In this document: positions 8,900 to 16,442 of the stretch, piece after piece
Layout of the letters: the number at the start of each line of letters is the position of its first letter
Position numbering within the stretch: the stretch's first letter is position 1
Assembly (NCBI GenBank): GCA_019510465.1
Contig: JAEKKH010000148.1
Coordinates: 1 to 44,424 of the forward strand
Source: Burkholderiales bacterium
GTDB lineage: Bacteria > Pseudomonadota > Gammaproteobacteria > Burkholderiales > Burkholderiaceae_C
Length of the DNA: 44,424 nt
Direction of reading: 5' to 3'
Notes under the pieces: generated by a model
Database searches by the model: none
What the model saw: only the letters and a program-made list of their open reading frames with translations
Told to the model about the DNA's origin: nothing
Program-made: the position numbers and the translations under genes

Positions 8900-10065
8900 C
8901 CATGGCCCCGGGTCAACCCATCCTGCAGTTCGGCACCAGCCGCTTCCTGCAGGCGCATGTCGACCTGCTCGTCTCCGAGGCGATGGCGGACGGCGCCGCC
9001 CTGGGCGGCATCACGGTCGTCCAGACCACCGACGACGCGCGCAGCGCGGCACGTGTCGCCGCCCTGGCCACCGGACGGGGCCACCCGGTGCGCATCCGCG
9101 GACTCTCGAACGGGCAGGCGGTGGACGAGCAGCGGCACTGCCACGCCGTGCGCGCGGCCCTGCGCACCGCCACCGACTGGCCCGCCGTGCGCCGCGAATT
9201 CATGGGCGACGAGCTGCAGGTCGTCGTCTCGAACACGGGCGACGCCGGCTGGCGGCTCGACGACCGGGACGGCCCGCAGGCGCTCGCACCCGACGCCGCC
9301 CCGCCGCGCGCGTTTCCCGCGAAGCTGCTGGTCGCGCTCCACGATCGCTGCCAGGCCCGCCCGGAGGCCGCGCTGACGCTGTTGCCGTGCGAACTCGTCG
9401 CCCGCAATGGCGACCACCTGCGCGACATCGTCGCCGGACTCGCCCGGCGCTGGGCGCTGGACGATGCCTTCCAGGCGTGGCTGCACGAGCGCCCCGTGTG
9501 GGCGAATTCCCTGGTCGACCGCATCGTGCCCGAGTCCATCGAGCCCGTGGGCGCCGTGGCCGAGCCGTACGCGCTGTGGGCCATCGAACGCCAGCCCGGC
9601 CTGGTGCCGCCCTGCCGCCATGCCGACATCGTCCTGACCGACGACCTGGGCCCGTTCGAGCGGCTCAAGCTGTGGCTGCTCAACCTCGGTCACACCGCGC
9701 TCGCCGAGCTCTGGCTGCGCGACGGGCAGCCCGACGGCCGCACGGTGCGCGACGCGATGCGCGACGAGCCGACGCGTCTCGCGCTCGAACGCCTCTGGGC
9801 CGAAGAAGTGCTTCCGGTGTTCGACGCGCTGGGCGAAGGTCGCCAGGCGCGCGACTACCTCGCCAGTCTGCGCGAACGCCTGCTCAACCCCTGGCTCGTC
9901 CACCGGCTCGCCGACATCGCCGCCAACCACGCCGTGAAGAAGGAGCGCCGCCTGGCGCCCGTCGTCGCGGCCGCGCAGCGATGCGCGCCCGCGCTGGCCC
10001 AACCCTGGCTGCGCGGCGCCCTCGCCGCGACCGGCCGCCACGATGCGAAGGAGTCCTTGCAATGA
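8893..10065 (+). CDS. uxaB: Tagaturonate/fructuronate reductase-like (mannitol dehydrogenase family)
   Basis: 390 residues of the long-chain mannitol dehydrogenase family. The N-terminus QFGTSRFLQAHVD is typical of UxaB, and SNTGDAGW, LVDRIVPES and NLGHTALAELW are family motifs around the nucleotide and active sites. UxaB reduces D-tagaturonate to D-altronate with NADH. The start at 8893 overlaps the dehydrogenase stop by 7 bases and has AAGG about 10 bases upstream; an in-frame ATG at 8902 is an alternative. The gene symbol is by family; fructuronate (UxuB) or another ketose acid remains possible. Confidence 0.85.
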   Translation: MLTMAPGQPILQFGTSRFLQAHVDLLVSEAMADGAALGGITVVQTTDDARSAARVAALATGRGHPVRIRGLSNGQAVDEQRHCHAVRAALRTATDWPAVRREFMGDELQVVVSNTGDAGWRLDDRDGPQALAPDAAPPRAFPAKLLVALHDRCQARPEAALTLLPCELVARNGDHLRDIVAGLARRWALDDAFQAWLHERPVWANSLVDRIVPESIEPVGAVAEPYALWAIERQPGLVPPCRHADIVLTDDLGPFERLKLWLLNLGHTALAELWLRDGQPDGRTVRDAMRDEPTRLALERLWAEEVLPVFDALGEGRQARDYLASLRERLLNPWLVHRLADIAANHAVKKERRLAPVVAAAQRCAPALAQPWLRGALAATGRHDAKESLQ

Positions 10066-10391
10066 AGCGAATGGGCATGGTGATCGGCGTGGCGCCCGAA
10101 CGCGTCGCCGAATACAAGCGGCTGCATGCCGCGGTCTGGCCCGGCGTGCTGGCGCGCATCGCGGCATCGGGCATCCGCAACTACACGATCTACCTGCGCG
10201 AGCCGGAGAACCTGCTGTTCGCCTGCTGGGAATACCACGGCACCGACTTCGAGGCGGACATGGCGGCCATCGCCGCCGATCCGGAGACGCAGCGCTGGTG
10301 GACGTTCACGGATCCTTGCCAACGTCCGCTGGAAAGCCGCGCGCCCGGTGAGCATTGGGCGATGATGGAAGAGGTGTTCCATGTCGATTGA
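10062..10391 (+). CDS. L-rhamnose/L-fucose mutarotase family protein (RhaM/DUF718)
   Basis: 109 residues with the full RhaM-like ferredoxin fold: YKRLHAAVWPGVL near 21, GIRNYTIYLREPENLLF near 42, and the late WW and EVFHVD segments. Enzymes of this family interconvert the alpha and beta anomers of L-sugars, which speeds the anomer-specific first dehydrogenase. The L-sugar family is an independent hint that the operon's substrate is an L-hexose rather than a uronic acid. An AAGGAG site lies 8 bases before the ATG, the ATG overlaps the uxaB stop by 4 bases, and its own stop lies 11 bases inside uxaA. Confidence 0.88.
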   Translation: MKRMGMVIGVAPERVAEYKRLHAAVWPGVLARIAASGIRNYTIYLREPENLLFACWEYHGTDFEADMAAIAADPETQRWWTFTDPCQRPLESRAPGEHWAMMEEVFHVD

Positions 10392-11913
10392 GACCGCGCC
10401 GTCGCCGCTGCTGCGGCTGCATGCCGCCGACGACGTCGCGGTCGCGCGCGTCGCGATCGCCGCCGGCACGCTGCTCGCCGGCCCCGACGGCAGCCTGCGC
10501 GCGGCGGACGACGTGCCCGCCGGCCACAAGATCGCCCTGCGCGCCGTCGCCGCCGGCGCTCCGGTGCGCAAGTACGGCCAGGTGATCGGCGTCGCGACCA
10601 TCGGGATCGATGCCGGCCGGCATGTCCACGTGCACAACCTCGACATGGGCGATTCGCATCCCGCGCACGGGGTCGGATCCGGCTACGTGCCGACGCCCGC
10701 GATGTCCGAGCCGGCGAGCTTCGAGGGCTTCGTCCGCGCCGACGGGCGCGTGGGCACGCGCAACTTCGTCGGGGTGATCGCGAGCGTCAACTGCTCGGCG
10801 ACGGTGTGCAAGGCGATCGAGAAGGCGTTCGACGCAGGCGCCCTGGCCGAATGGCCGGGCGTCGACGGCGTGGTGGCGATCACCCACGGCGGCGGTTGCG
10901 GCATGAGCGGCAGCGGCGAAGGCATCGAGCTGCTGCGGCGCACCTTGCGCGGGTATGCGCTGCATCCGAACTTCGCGGCCGTCCTCGTCATCGGCCTGGG
11001 CTGCGAGGTGAACCAGGTCGGCACGCTCGTCGAGCCGCTCATGGCCGCGGGCGACCGCGTCCGCACGATGACGATCCAGGATGCCGGAGGGACCCGCGAG
11101 GCGATCGCCGAGGGCTGCGCCGTCGTGCGCGAGCTCCTGGCATCGGCGAACGCGGCGCGCCGGGGAAAGGTGCCGGCGAGCCAGTTGACCGTGGGGCTGC
11201 AGTGCGGCGGATCGGACGGCTACTCCGGCATCAGCGCCAACCCGGCGCTGGGCGCGGCGGTCGACCTGCTGGTTCGCCATGGCGGCACCGCGATCCTGTC
11301 CGAGACCCCCGAGATCTACGGCGCCGAACACCTGCTCACGGCGCGCGCCGCGCGGCCCGAGATCGCGCAGCGGCTGATGCAGCGACTGCGCTGGTGGGAG
11401 GACTACACCCGCAAGAACGGCGGCGACATGAACAACAACCCGTCGCCGGGCAACAAGGCCGGCGGCATCACGACCATTCTCGAGAAGTCGCTCGGCGCGG
11501 TCGCCAAGGGCGGCAACAGCGGGCTGATGGACGTGGTCGAGTACGCCGAACCGGTGCGCACTCACGGACTCGTCTTCATGGACACGCCCGGCTACGATCC
11601 CGTGTCCGCCACCGGCCAGGTCGCCGGCGGCGCCAATCTCATCTGCTTCACGACGGGCCGCGGATCGACCTACGGTTGCAAGCCGACGCCGTCGATCAAG
11701 CTGGCGACCAACAGCGCGATGTACGACCGCATGCGGATGGACATGGATTTCAACGCCGGCGAGATCATCGACGGCCGGACCAGCGTCGAGCAAGCCGGTG
11801 CACGGCTGTTCGAACTGATGCTCGCCACCGCGTCGGGACGGCGGACGCTCAGCGAGCAGCACGATCTCGGCAACAACGAGTTCGTGCCGTGGCAGCTCGG
11901 AGCGGTCATGTGA
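10381..11913 (+). CDS. uxaA: Altronate dehydratase (UxaA family)
   Basis: 510 residues. Residues about 10-95 form the SAF-like N-terminal domain (DVPAGHKIALRAVAAG). The rest is the UxaA/GarD dehydratase core with conserved Cys and His segments such as HGGGCGMSG, GLGCEVNQ and GLQCGGSDGYSG, and the late NPSPGNKAGGITTI. It dehydrates D-altronate to 2-keto-3-deoxy-D-gluconate (KDG). D-galactarate dehydratase is the main alternative family member, but the neighbouring uxaB-like gene favours altronate. It overlaps the genes on both sides (11 and 4 bases). Confidence 0.88.
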   Translation: MSIETAPSPLLRLHAADDVAVARVAIAAGTLLAGPDGSLRAADDVPAGHKIALRAVAAGAPVRKYGQVIGVATIGIDAGRHVHVHNLDMGDSHPAHGVGSGYVPTPAMSEPASFEGFVRADGRVGTRNFVGVIASVNCSATVCKAIEKAFDAGALAEWPGVDGVVAITHGGGCGMSGSGEGIELLRRTLRGYALHPNFAAVLVIGLGCEVNQVGTLVEPLMAAGDRVRTMTIQDAGGTREAIAEGCAVVRELLASANAARRGKVPASQLTVGLQCGGSDGYSGISANPALGAAVDLLVRHGGTAILSETPEIYGAEHLLTARAARPEIAQRLMQRLRWWEDYTRKNGGDMNNNPSPGNKAGGITTILEKSLGAVAKGGNSGLMDVVEYAEPVRTHGLVFMDTPGYDPVSATGQVAGGANLICFTTGRGSTYGCKPTPSIKLATNSAMYDRMRMDMDFNAGEIIDGRTSVEQAGARLFELMLATASGRRTLSEQHDLGNNEFVPWQLGAVM

Positions 11914-12854
11914 TCGAGCTGGATGTCCTGACCGCGGGCGAAGCCCTGGTCGTGCTCGCCGCCGAAGCGCCCGGTGCGCTCGAGCACGTCGAACGCTTCC
12001 GCCGCTTCAGTGCCGGTGCGGAGCTCAACGTGGCGATCGGGCTGGCGCGGCTCGGCCTGCGCGTGGGCTATGCCAGCCGCGTCGGCGACGACGCCTTCGG
12101 ACGGTTCCTGCTCGCCCAGATGGAACGCGAGGGGCTGTCGCACGAACTCGTCACCGTCGATCCCGCCCGATCGACCGGCTTCATGCTCAAGTCGCTCGCA
12201 AGCGGCGGCGCGGACCCCCGCATCGACTACTATCGCCGCGGCTCCGCGGCCAGCGCGATGGACGCGGCCGGCCTCGCGGCGGCCGGCCCCGTCGCTGCCC
12301 GCCACGTGCACCTGACGGGCATACTCCCGGCGCTGTCGGCCGGCTGCCGCGAGCTCGCGTCCACCCTGGCCGCGTCGGCCCGCGCGCAAGGCCGTCGCGT
12401 GTCGTTCGACCCCAACCTGCGGCCCGGCCTCTGGCCCTCGCACGACGAAATGGTCGCCACGGTCAATGCGCTCGCGGCGCAAGCCGACGTGGTGCTGCCC
12501 GGGCTGTCGGAAGGCCGGCTGCTGACCGGACATGACCGCGCGGAAGACATCGCGGCGTTCTATCTCGGCCTGGGCGCCGGCGCGGTCGTGGTCAAGCTGG
12601 GCGCGCAGGGTGCCTTCTGCGCGGATCGCGGCGGCCTGCGCGCCCTCGAGCCGAGCGCGCCCGTGCGTGACGTGGTCGACACCGTCGGCGCCGGCGATGG
12701 CTTCGCCGTCGGCGTGATCAGCGGGCTGCTGGAGGGCCTGGACCTGCGCGCCGCCACGCGGCGCGGCAATGCGATCGGCGCGCGGATGGTGCAGTTCCCG
12801 GGCGACAGCGACGGGTTGCCGACCCGGCCGGAGCTGGACAGCCTCGGCGCCTGA
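11910..12854 (+). CDS. kdgK: PfkB-family sugar kinase, probable KDG kinase
   Basis: 314 residues starting at a GTG that overlaps the uxaA stop (GTGA at 11910-11913); no in-frame ATG gives a better start. The N-terminal GEALVVL and FSAGAELNVAIGLARLG and the C-terminal signature DTVGAGDGFAVG (about residues 256-267, catalytic Asp in GAGDG) define a ribokinase-family enzyme of the KdgK type. It would phosphorylate KDG to KDPG, the entry to Entner-Doudoroff cleavage. The KDPG aldolase is not in the window. It is the last gene of the operon and is followed by a strong hairpin. Confidence 0.85.
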   Translation: MIELDVLTAGEALVVLAAEAPGALEHVERFRRFSAGAELNVAIGLARLGLRVGYASRVGDDAFGRFLLAQMEREGLSHELVTVDPARSTGFMLKSLASGGADPRIDYYRRGSAASAMDAAGLAAAGPVAARHVHLTGILPALSAGCRELASTLAASARAQGRRVSFDPNLRPGLWPSHDEMVATVNALAAQADVVLPGLSEGRLLTGHDRAEDIAAFYLGLGAGAVVVKLGAQGAFCADRGGLRALEPSAPVRDVVDTVGAGDGFAVGVISGLLEGLDLRAATRRGNAIGARMVQFPGDSDGLPTRPELDSLGA

Positions 12855-12855
12855 C

Positions 12856-12904
12856 GCCGCGCGCGAATCGAACCGGGGCCGACGGGGCCCGGTTGGCGCG
12901 CGGC
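12856..12904 (+). terminator. Long GC hairpin after the catabolic operon
   Basis: Beginning 2 bases after the kinase stop, 12856-12864 (GCCGCGCGC) pairs perfectly with 12896-12904, and inside it 12871-12877 (AACCGGG) pairs with 12888-12894. A 6/1-base internal loop separates the two stems. No T-tract follows, so it is either a non-canonical terminator or an RNA 3'-end stabiliser. Its position at the end of a ten-gene operon supports one of these roles. Confidence 0.55.
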
Positions 12905-13345
12905 CGGCACCGACATGGCGCATGCGCGTCCGCAAGGACCGTCGCGTCCGGGCTCCGTTCCCTCGGCGCACCCAGGGCCGGGCCGACGAACCGCCGCCGC
13001 CCTGGAGGCACGCTTCCTGCCTCGATCCGCGTGGTGCAACGAGGCACCGCCTGAGGAGGCGAACGGGACCGGCCACAGCGGCAGCCCATCGCCCGCGATC
13101 GCCGCCCGGCAAGCTCCGGGGCCCCCTTCCGATCGCGCCTGTCGCCTCCGATCCGTCGCCCGCGCCTGCGCGCGACGCCATTCCCCACAACCCCCGCATG
13201 CCGTGGCGCCGCCCGACGTTGGCGGCGCTCGTGCGTCGCCTGCATCGTCGAAAGCCCAGAACATGGTCCATCCTGCATGTCTCCGCCCCGCACGCACCCG
13301 TCGCATCGGGCGCTCCGGCCACCCGCTCGCCCGCGGGAGCGTGGC
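12905..13345. other. Gene-poor interval, about 440 bp
   Basis: No reading frame here has recognisable protein motifs; long frames on both strands are Arg/Ala/Pro-rich shadows. An 8-bp perfect hairpin (GCGCCGCC at 13206-13213 with GGCGGCGC at 13221-13228, 7-base loop) and a smaller GAGGCA/TGCCTC hairpin near 13010 are visible. It presumably contains the promoter for the secreted PilJ_N-like protein at 13346. I compared it with a cobalamin-type riboswitch and did not find the required conserved boxes. Confidence 0.4.
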
Positions 13346-14128
13346 ATGAAGCGGCGCGACTGTCTGGCGGTGCTGGCGACGACGCTGGCGAGCCGCGCGG
13401 CCCGGGCCGACACGCACGAGATGGCCGAGATCATCAACAAGGCGGGCCGGCAGCGCATGCTGAGCCAACGCATGGCCAAGAGCTACATGGCCCTCGGCCA
13501 GGACGTCGATCGCGGCCTGGCGCAGCGGACGCTGGACGCCTCGATGTCGATGTTCGAGCGACAGCTCGGCGAGCTCCGGTCGGCGGCGTCCCAACCCGCC
13601 ATCGCGATGTCGGTCCGGCAGTTGGAGGCGAGCTGGACGCCTTACCGCGCCGCGCTGGCGGCCGGGACACCCGATCGCGGCCGCGCGCCGCAGGTGCTCT
13701 CCCGCGCCGCGGAAGTGCTCGCCCGGGCCCAGGAGTGCACGGCGTTGCTGGTGGCGCTGTCCGGCCGGGCCATCGGGCAGTGCATCGATACCAGCGGACG
13801 CCAGCGGATGCTGAGCCAGCGCATCGCCGTGCTCCACCTCAGCTCGAGCTGGGGGCTGGGCGGGGCCTCCGCACAGGCCGAGATCGCCAGCGCCAGCGCG
13901 CGATTCGAATCTTCGCAAGCCGCGCTCCTGTCGGCGCCCGAGACGACGGCGGCGATCCGGGACGAGCTCGCGCTGGCGAATCAGCAGTGGACGTTCTTCG
14001 GCGCCGCGTTGCGGGGATTGCGCCCCGGCGTGTCCGACCCGGAGGCGATGAGCCACGTGTTCACCACCAGCGAACGCATCCTGGAAGTGATGGAGGACGT
14101 GACGGGCGAGTACGCCAGGCTGGGCTGA
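13346..14128 (+). CDS. Secreted protein with two PilJ/NIT-like (RQRMLSQR) motifs
   Basis: 260 residues. The N-terminus KRRDCLAVLATTLASRAARA looks like a Tat-style signal peptide (twin Arg, short hydrophobic stretch, ARA cleavage). The mature protein is helical and repeats one motif: GRQRMLSQRMAKSYMAL near residue 34 and GRQRMLSQRIAVLHLS near 153. That motif is the hallmark of the PilJ N-terminal/nitrate-sensor helix bundle in NarX, NarQ and PilJ. There is no membrane anchor, kinase or chemotaxis output, so it is a free periplasmic sensor-like domain of unknown partner. A GGGAG sequence 9 bases upstream supports ATG 13346 over a longer form from 13277. Confidence 0.75.
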   Translation: MKRRDCLAVLATTLASRAARADTHEMAEIINKAGRQRMLSQRMAKSYMALGQDVDRGLAQRTLDASMSMFERQLGELRSAASQPAIAMSVRQLEASWTPYRAALAAGTPDRGRAPQVLSRAAEVLARAQECTALLVALSGRAIGQCIDTSGRQRMLSQRIAVLHLSSSWGLGGASAQAEIASASARFESSQAALLSAPETTAAIRDELALANQQWTFFGAALRGLRPGVSDPEAMSHVFTTSERILEVMEDVTGEYARLG

Positions 14129-14175
14129 CGTCCGTCCAGCCGGACTGCGCGGCGCGATGCCGCCCCGCCCCGGGC

Positions 14176-16329
14176 TTAGTGGTCCGCTCCCTCCACGGTC
14201 CACTCGATCGAATCGTCGACGCCCCCCGCGCCGGACACCGTGAGACGGTGGACGCCGGGGGGCAGTCTCACATCCGCCCAGGTCGCGACATGGTTCGACA
14301 CCGGGCGCGATCCCAGGCTCGCGCCGTCGACGACAAGGGTCGCCGCGTCGAGGTTCGTGTAGACCCTGACGTCGCATCCGGCCCCGCTGCGGGGCGGGGC
14401 GCGCCGATTGACCAGGTGCAGCATGGGCCGGCGGCTCCAGTTCGCCTGGTACCAGTACCACGCGTCCTTGCGGGTCTGCCGGTCGTAGGTCGCCAGGCCC
14501 TTGTCGTTGACGCCTCGGCGATCGCCTTCATCGCGGCCGGCGGACGGCAGGTCGAAGCCGACCCACACGAACGTGGCCCACAGCCATGGCCGCGTGCCGA
14601 GCTGGCGCCAATAGGCCTCGTGAAACAGCGCCTGGTACTGCTCGGGATGCCAGTGGCTTGCCGGCACCGGCCGCGCCGGCGGGTCCTCCTGCTGCAGCAC
14701 GCTGGCCCCGGCGCCGTATTCGCTCACGGCGATGGCCCGCGCCGGCTGGGCGGCGTGGACCCGGTCGGCCCAGGGGCCGATGTCGGCGAGCTCGCCGTCG
14801 TACCAGCCGTAGTAGCGGTTGAACGCGATGACGTCGGTCTGACGCGCCAGCAGGTCATCGTCGGCGGCGCAGCAATGCGCATAGCTCGTGAGGCGGTGGG
14901 GATCGAGCGCCTTGGCCTCGCGATGCAGCTGCGCGAGGAGCGCCTGGCTCGCGGCGTCCGACCTGTAGACCTCATTGCCCAGACCCCAGATCATGACCGA
15001 GGGATGGTTGTAGTTCTGCTTGACCAGCTCGCGCAGCTGCTGGACGAGGTTGTCGCGGAAGGCGGGGCTGTCATCCATGGCGGAGTTCAGGGGAATCTCC
15101 GTCCAGAGCACGAAGCCCCGCCGGTCGGCGTCGTCGTAGGCGCTTTGGGGATGCTGGAAGTGGACGAGCCTCAGCCCGGTCACGCCGAGTTCGGAGAGCG
15201 CGCTGAAGTCCTCGTCCACCTGCGCGTCGGTGACCGCCAGGCCGTGGCCGGGCCGGCCACTGTGGAACAGGTCGACGCCGTGGACGGCGTAAGGGCGGCC
15301 ATTGAGCAGCAGCCCGCGTGCCGGATCGATGGCGAACGCGCGGATGCCCACCGGCACCTCCACCAGGTCGGCCACGACATCGCGGTCCAGGACTTCCAGC
15401 CGCAGCCTGTAGAGCGCCGGATCCTCCACGCCTTGCCACAGGCGAGGGTGCGGCACGCGCAAGACCTGCGCGACGGCGTGCACGCCGGCCGTGGCCGCCG
15501 CGACCCGGCTCGATGCGCGCACGACCACCCGGCCGCGCGCGTCGAAGAGCGTCCAGCGCAGGCGCAGGCGCAGACGCAGGCGCGCGCGAACACCGGCGGG
15601 CACCGACAGTCGCGCCTGGGCGGCCAGCTCCGCGCGTTCCGGCGTGAGCTTGCTCGTGGCGACGTACACGCCGGGGCCGCCATCATCCAGCAGGTCGACG
15701 TGGAGGGGGTTCACGGTGACCAGCTCGACGGTCCGATACAGGCCGCCGAACACCGTGAAGTCCCCGCCCAGCGGTGCCACACGGTGGGAGGGCGCGTTGT
15801 CGACACGCACGGCGATGACGTTGCGCCCCGCGCGAAGCGACGCTCCGACGTCGAAGCGGAAGGCGGCATATCCGCCTTCGTGATGCCCCACCGGATGGCC
15901 GTTGACCCAGGCGTCCGCCACCAGCGCGGCGCCATCGAACTGCAGGAAGCGCCGCGACGCGGCGGACCCCGGCGGCAACAGCAGCTCGCGCCGGTACCAG
16001 CCGGGGCCGCGGTAGTAGTCGCCTCCCGCCTCGCCGTCGACGCCGTTCCATGTATGCGGCAAGGTCACGACCGGCCAGGCCGAGTCGTCGAAGTCGGGCG
16101 CGCTGGCCGCCGGCACGTCCTCGCGCAGGAAGCGCCAGGGACCGTCCAGCGGCTCGATGCGCCGGACCGGCGGCGCCCCCGCCGCCCATCCGGACATCGC
16201 GGCCAGGACCAGGAGCAGGAAGGCGAGCCAGCGGCGTGTTCCGATCCTCCCGCCAGGAACCCGCGGGCCGCTGAAGTCGATGCCTGCAAGCGGCGCGATC
16301 GATGCCCGACCACGATATTGGGAAACCAT
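14176..16329 (-). CDS. GH2-family glycoside hydrolase (beta-galactosidase/glucuronidase-like)
   Basis: About 717 residues from ATG 16329. A roughly 50-residue leader ends in a hydrophobic segment (WLAFLLLVLAAMSGWAAGA), so it is exported or lipid-face anchored. Then follow a jelly-roll sugar-binding domain (PHTWNGVDGEAGGDYYRG), an Ig-like domain, a TIM barrel and a small C-terminal beta domain. The acid/base is the Glu of WGLGNEVYRS (about 453) and the nucleophile the Glu of VSEYGAGAS (about 537). It should remove galactosyl, glucuronyl or related residues from plant glycans. It lies 113 bases downstream of the Reg_prop sensor kinase on the same strand. A longer frame begins at 16446, and the start is not certain because no clear Shine-Dalgarno is seen. 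Confidence 0.85.
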   Translation of the reverse strand: MVSQYRGRASIAPLAGIDFSGPRVPGGRIGTRRWLAFLLLVLAAMSGWAAGAPPVRRIEPLDGPWRFLREDVPAASAPDFDDSAWPVVTLPHTWNGVDGEAGGDYYRGPGWYRRELLLPPGSAASRRFLQFDGAALVADAWVNGHPVGHHEGGYAAFRFDVGASLRAGRNVIAVRVDNAPSHRVAPLGGDFTVFGGLYRTVELVTVNPLHVDLLDDGGPGVYVATSKLTPERAELAAQARLSVPAGVRARLRLRLRLRWTLFDARGRVVVRASSRVAAATAGVHAVAQVLRVPHPRLWQGVEDPALYRLRLEVLDRDVVADLVEVPVGIRAFAIDPARGLLLNGRPYAVHGVDLFHSGRPGHGLAVTDAQVDEDFSALSELGVTGLRLVHFQHPQSAYDDADRRGFVLWTEIPLNSAMDDSPAFRDNLVQQLRELVKQNYNHPSVMIWGLGNEVYRSDAASQALLAQLHREAKALDPHRLTSYAHCCAADDDLLARQTDVIAFNRYYGWYDGELADIGPWADRVHAAQPARAIAVSEYGAGASVLQQEDPPARPVPASHWHPEQYQALFHEAYWRQLGTRPWLWATFVWVGFDLPSAGRDEGDRRGVNDKGLATYDRQTRKDAWYWYQANWSRRPMLHLVNRRAPPRSGAGCDVRVYTNLDAATLVVDGASLGSRPVSNHVATWADVRLPPGVHRLTVSGAGGVDDSIEWTVEGADH
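15557..15580 (+). repeat. Four tandem CGCAGG hexamers inside GH2 gene
   Basis: CGCAGG, CGCAGG, CGCAGA and CGCAGG lie in tandem. On the coding strand they encode alternating Arg-Leu pairs in the Ig-like domain. Length changes by whole units would keep the frame. Confidence 0.7.
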
Positions 16330-16442
16330 CTCTGTTGCGACCCCGCGCGAAATTGATCGCGCATGATGACCTTCGATCGCCCGCGAACCAAATGCGCCGG
16401 CAACCCTCGCGCGACCCCGCCGCGAGTGCAACGGCCGGCCTC

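Noticed and set aside
6023-12854. L-fucose or D-galacturonate pathway for the operon
   Set aside because: There is no L-fuconate dehydratase, 2-keto-3-deoxyfuconate enzyme or uronate isomerase. The combination of L-sugar dehydrogenase, lactonase, C5 dehydrogenase and UxaAB fits L-galactose better.
12905-13345. Possible cobalamin-type riboswitch or other structured leader before the PilJ_N-like gene
   Set aside because: GC-rich hairpins are present, but the conserved boxes of known riboswitch classes could not be found. Any GC-rich spacer would show similar stems.
12560-14461. Long minus-strand open frame covering the kinase end, the 440-bp gap and the PilJ_N-like gene
   Set aside because: No recognisable motifs and low-complexity composition; opposite strand has well-supported genes on both flanks.
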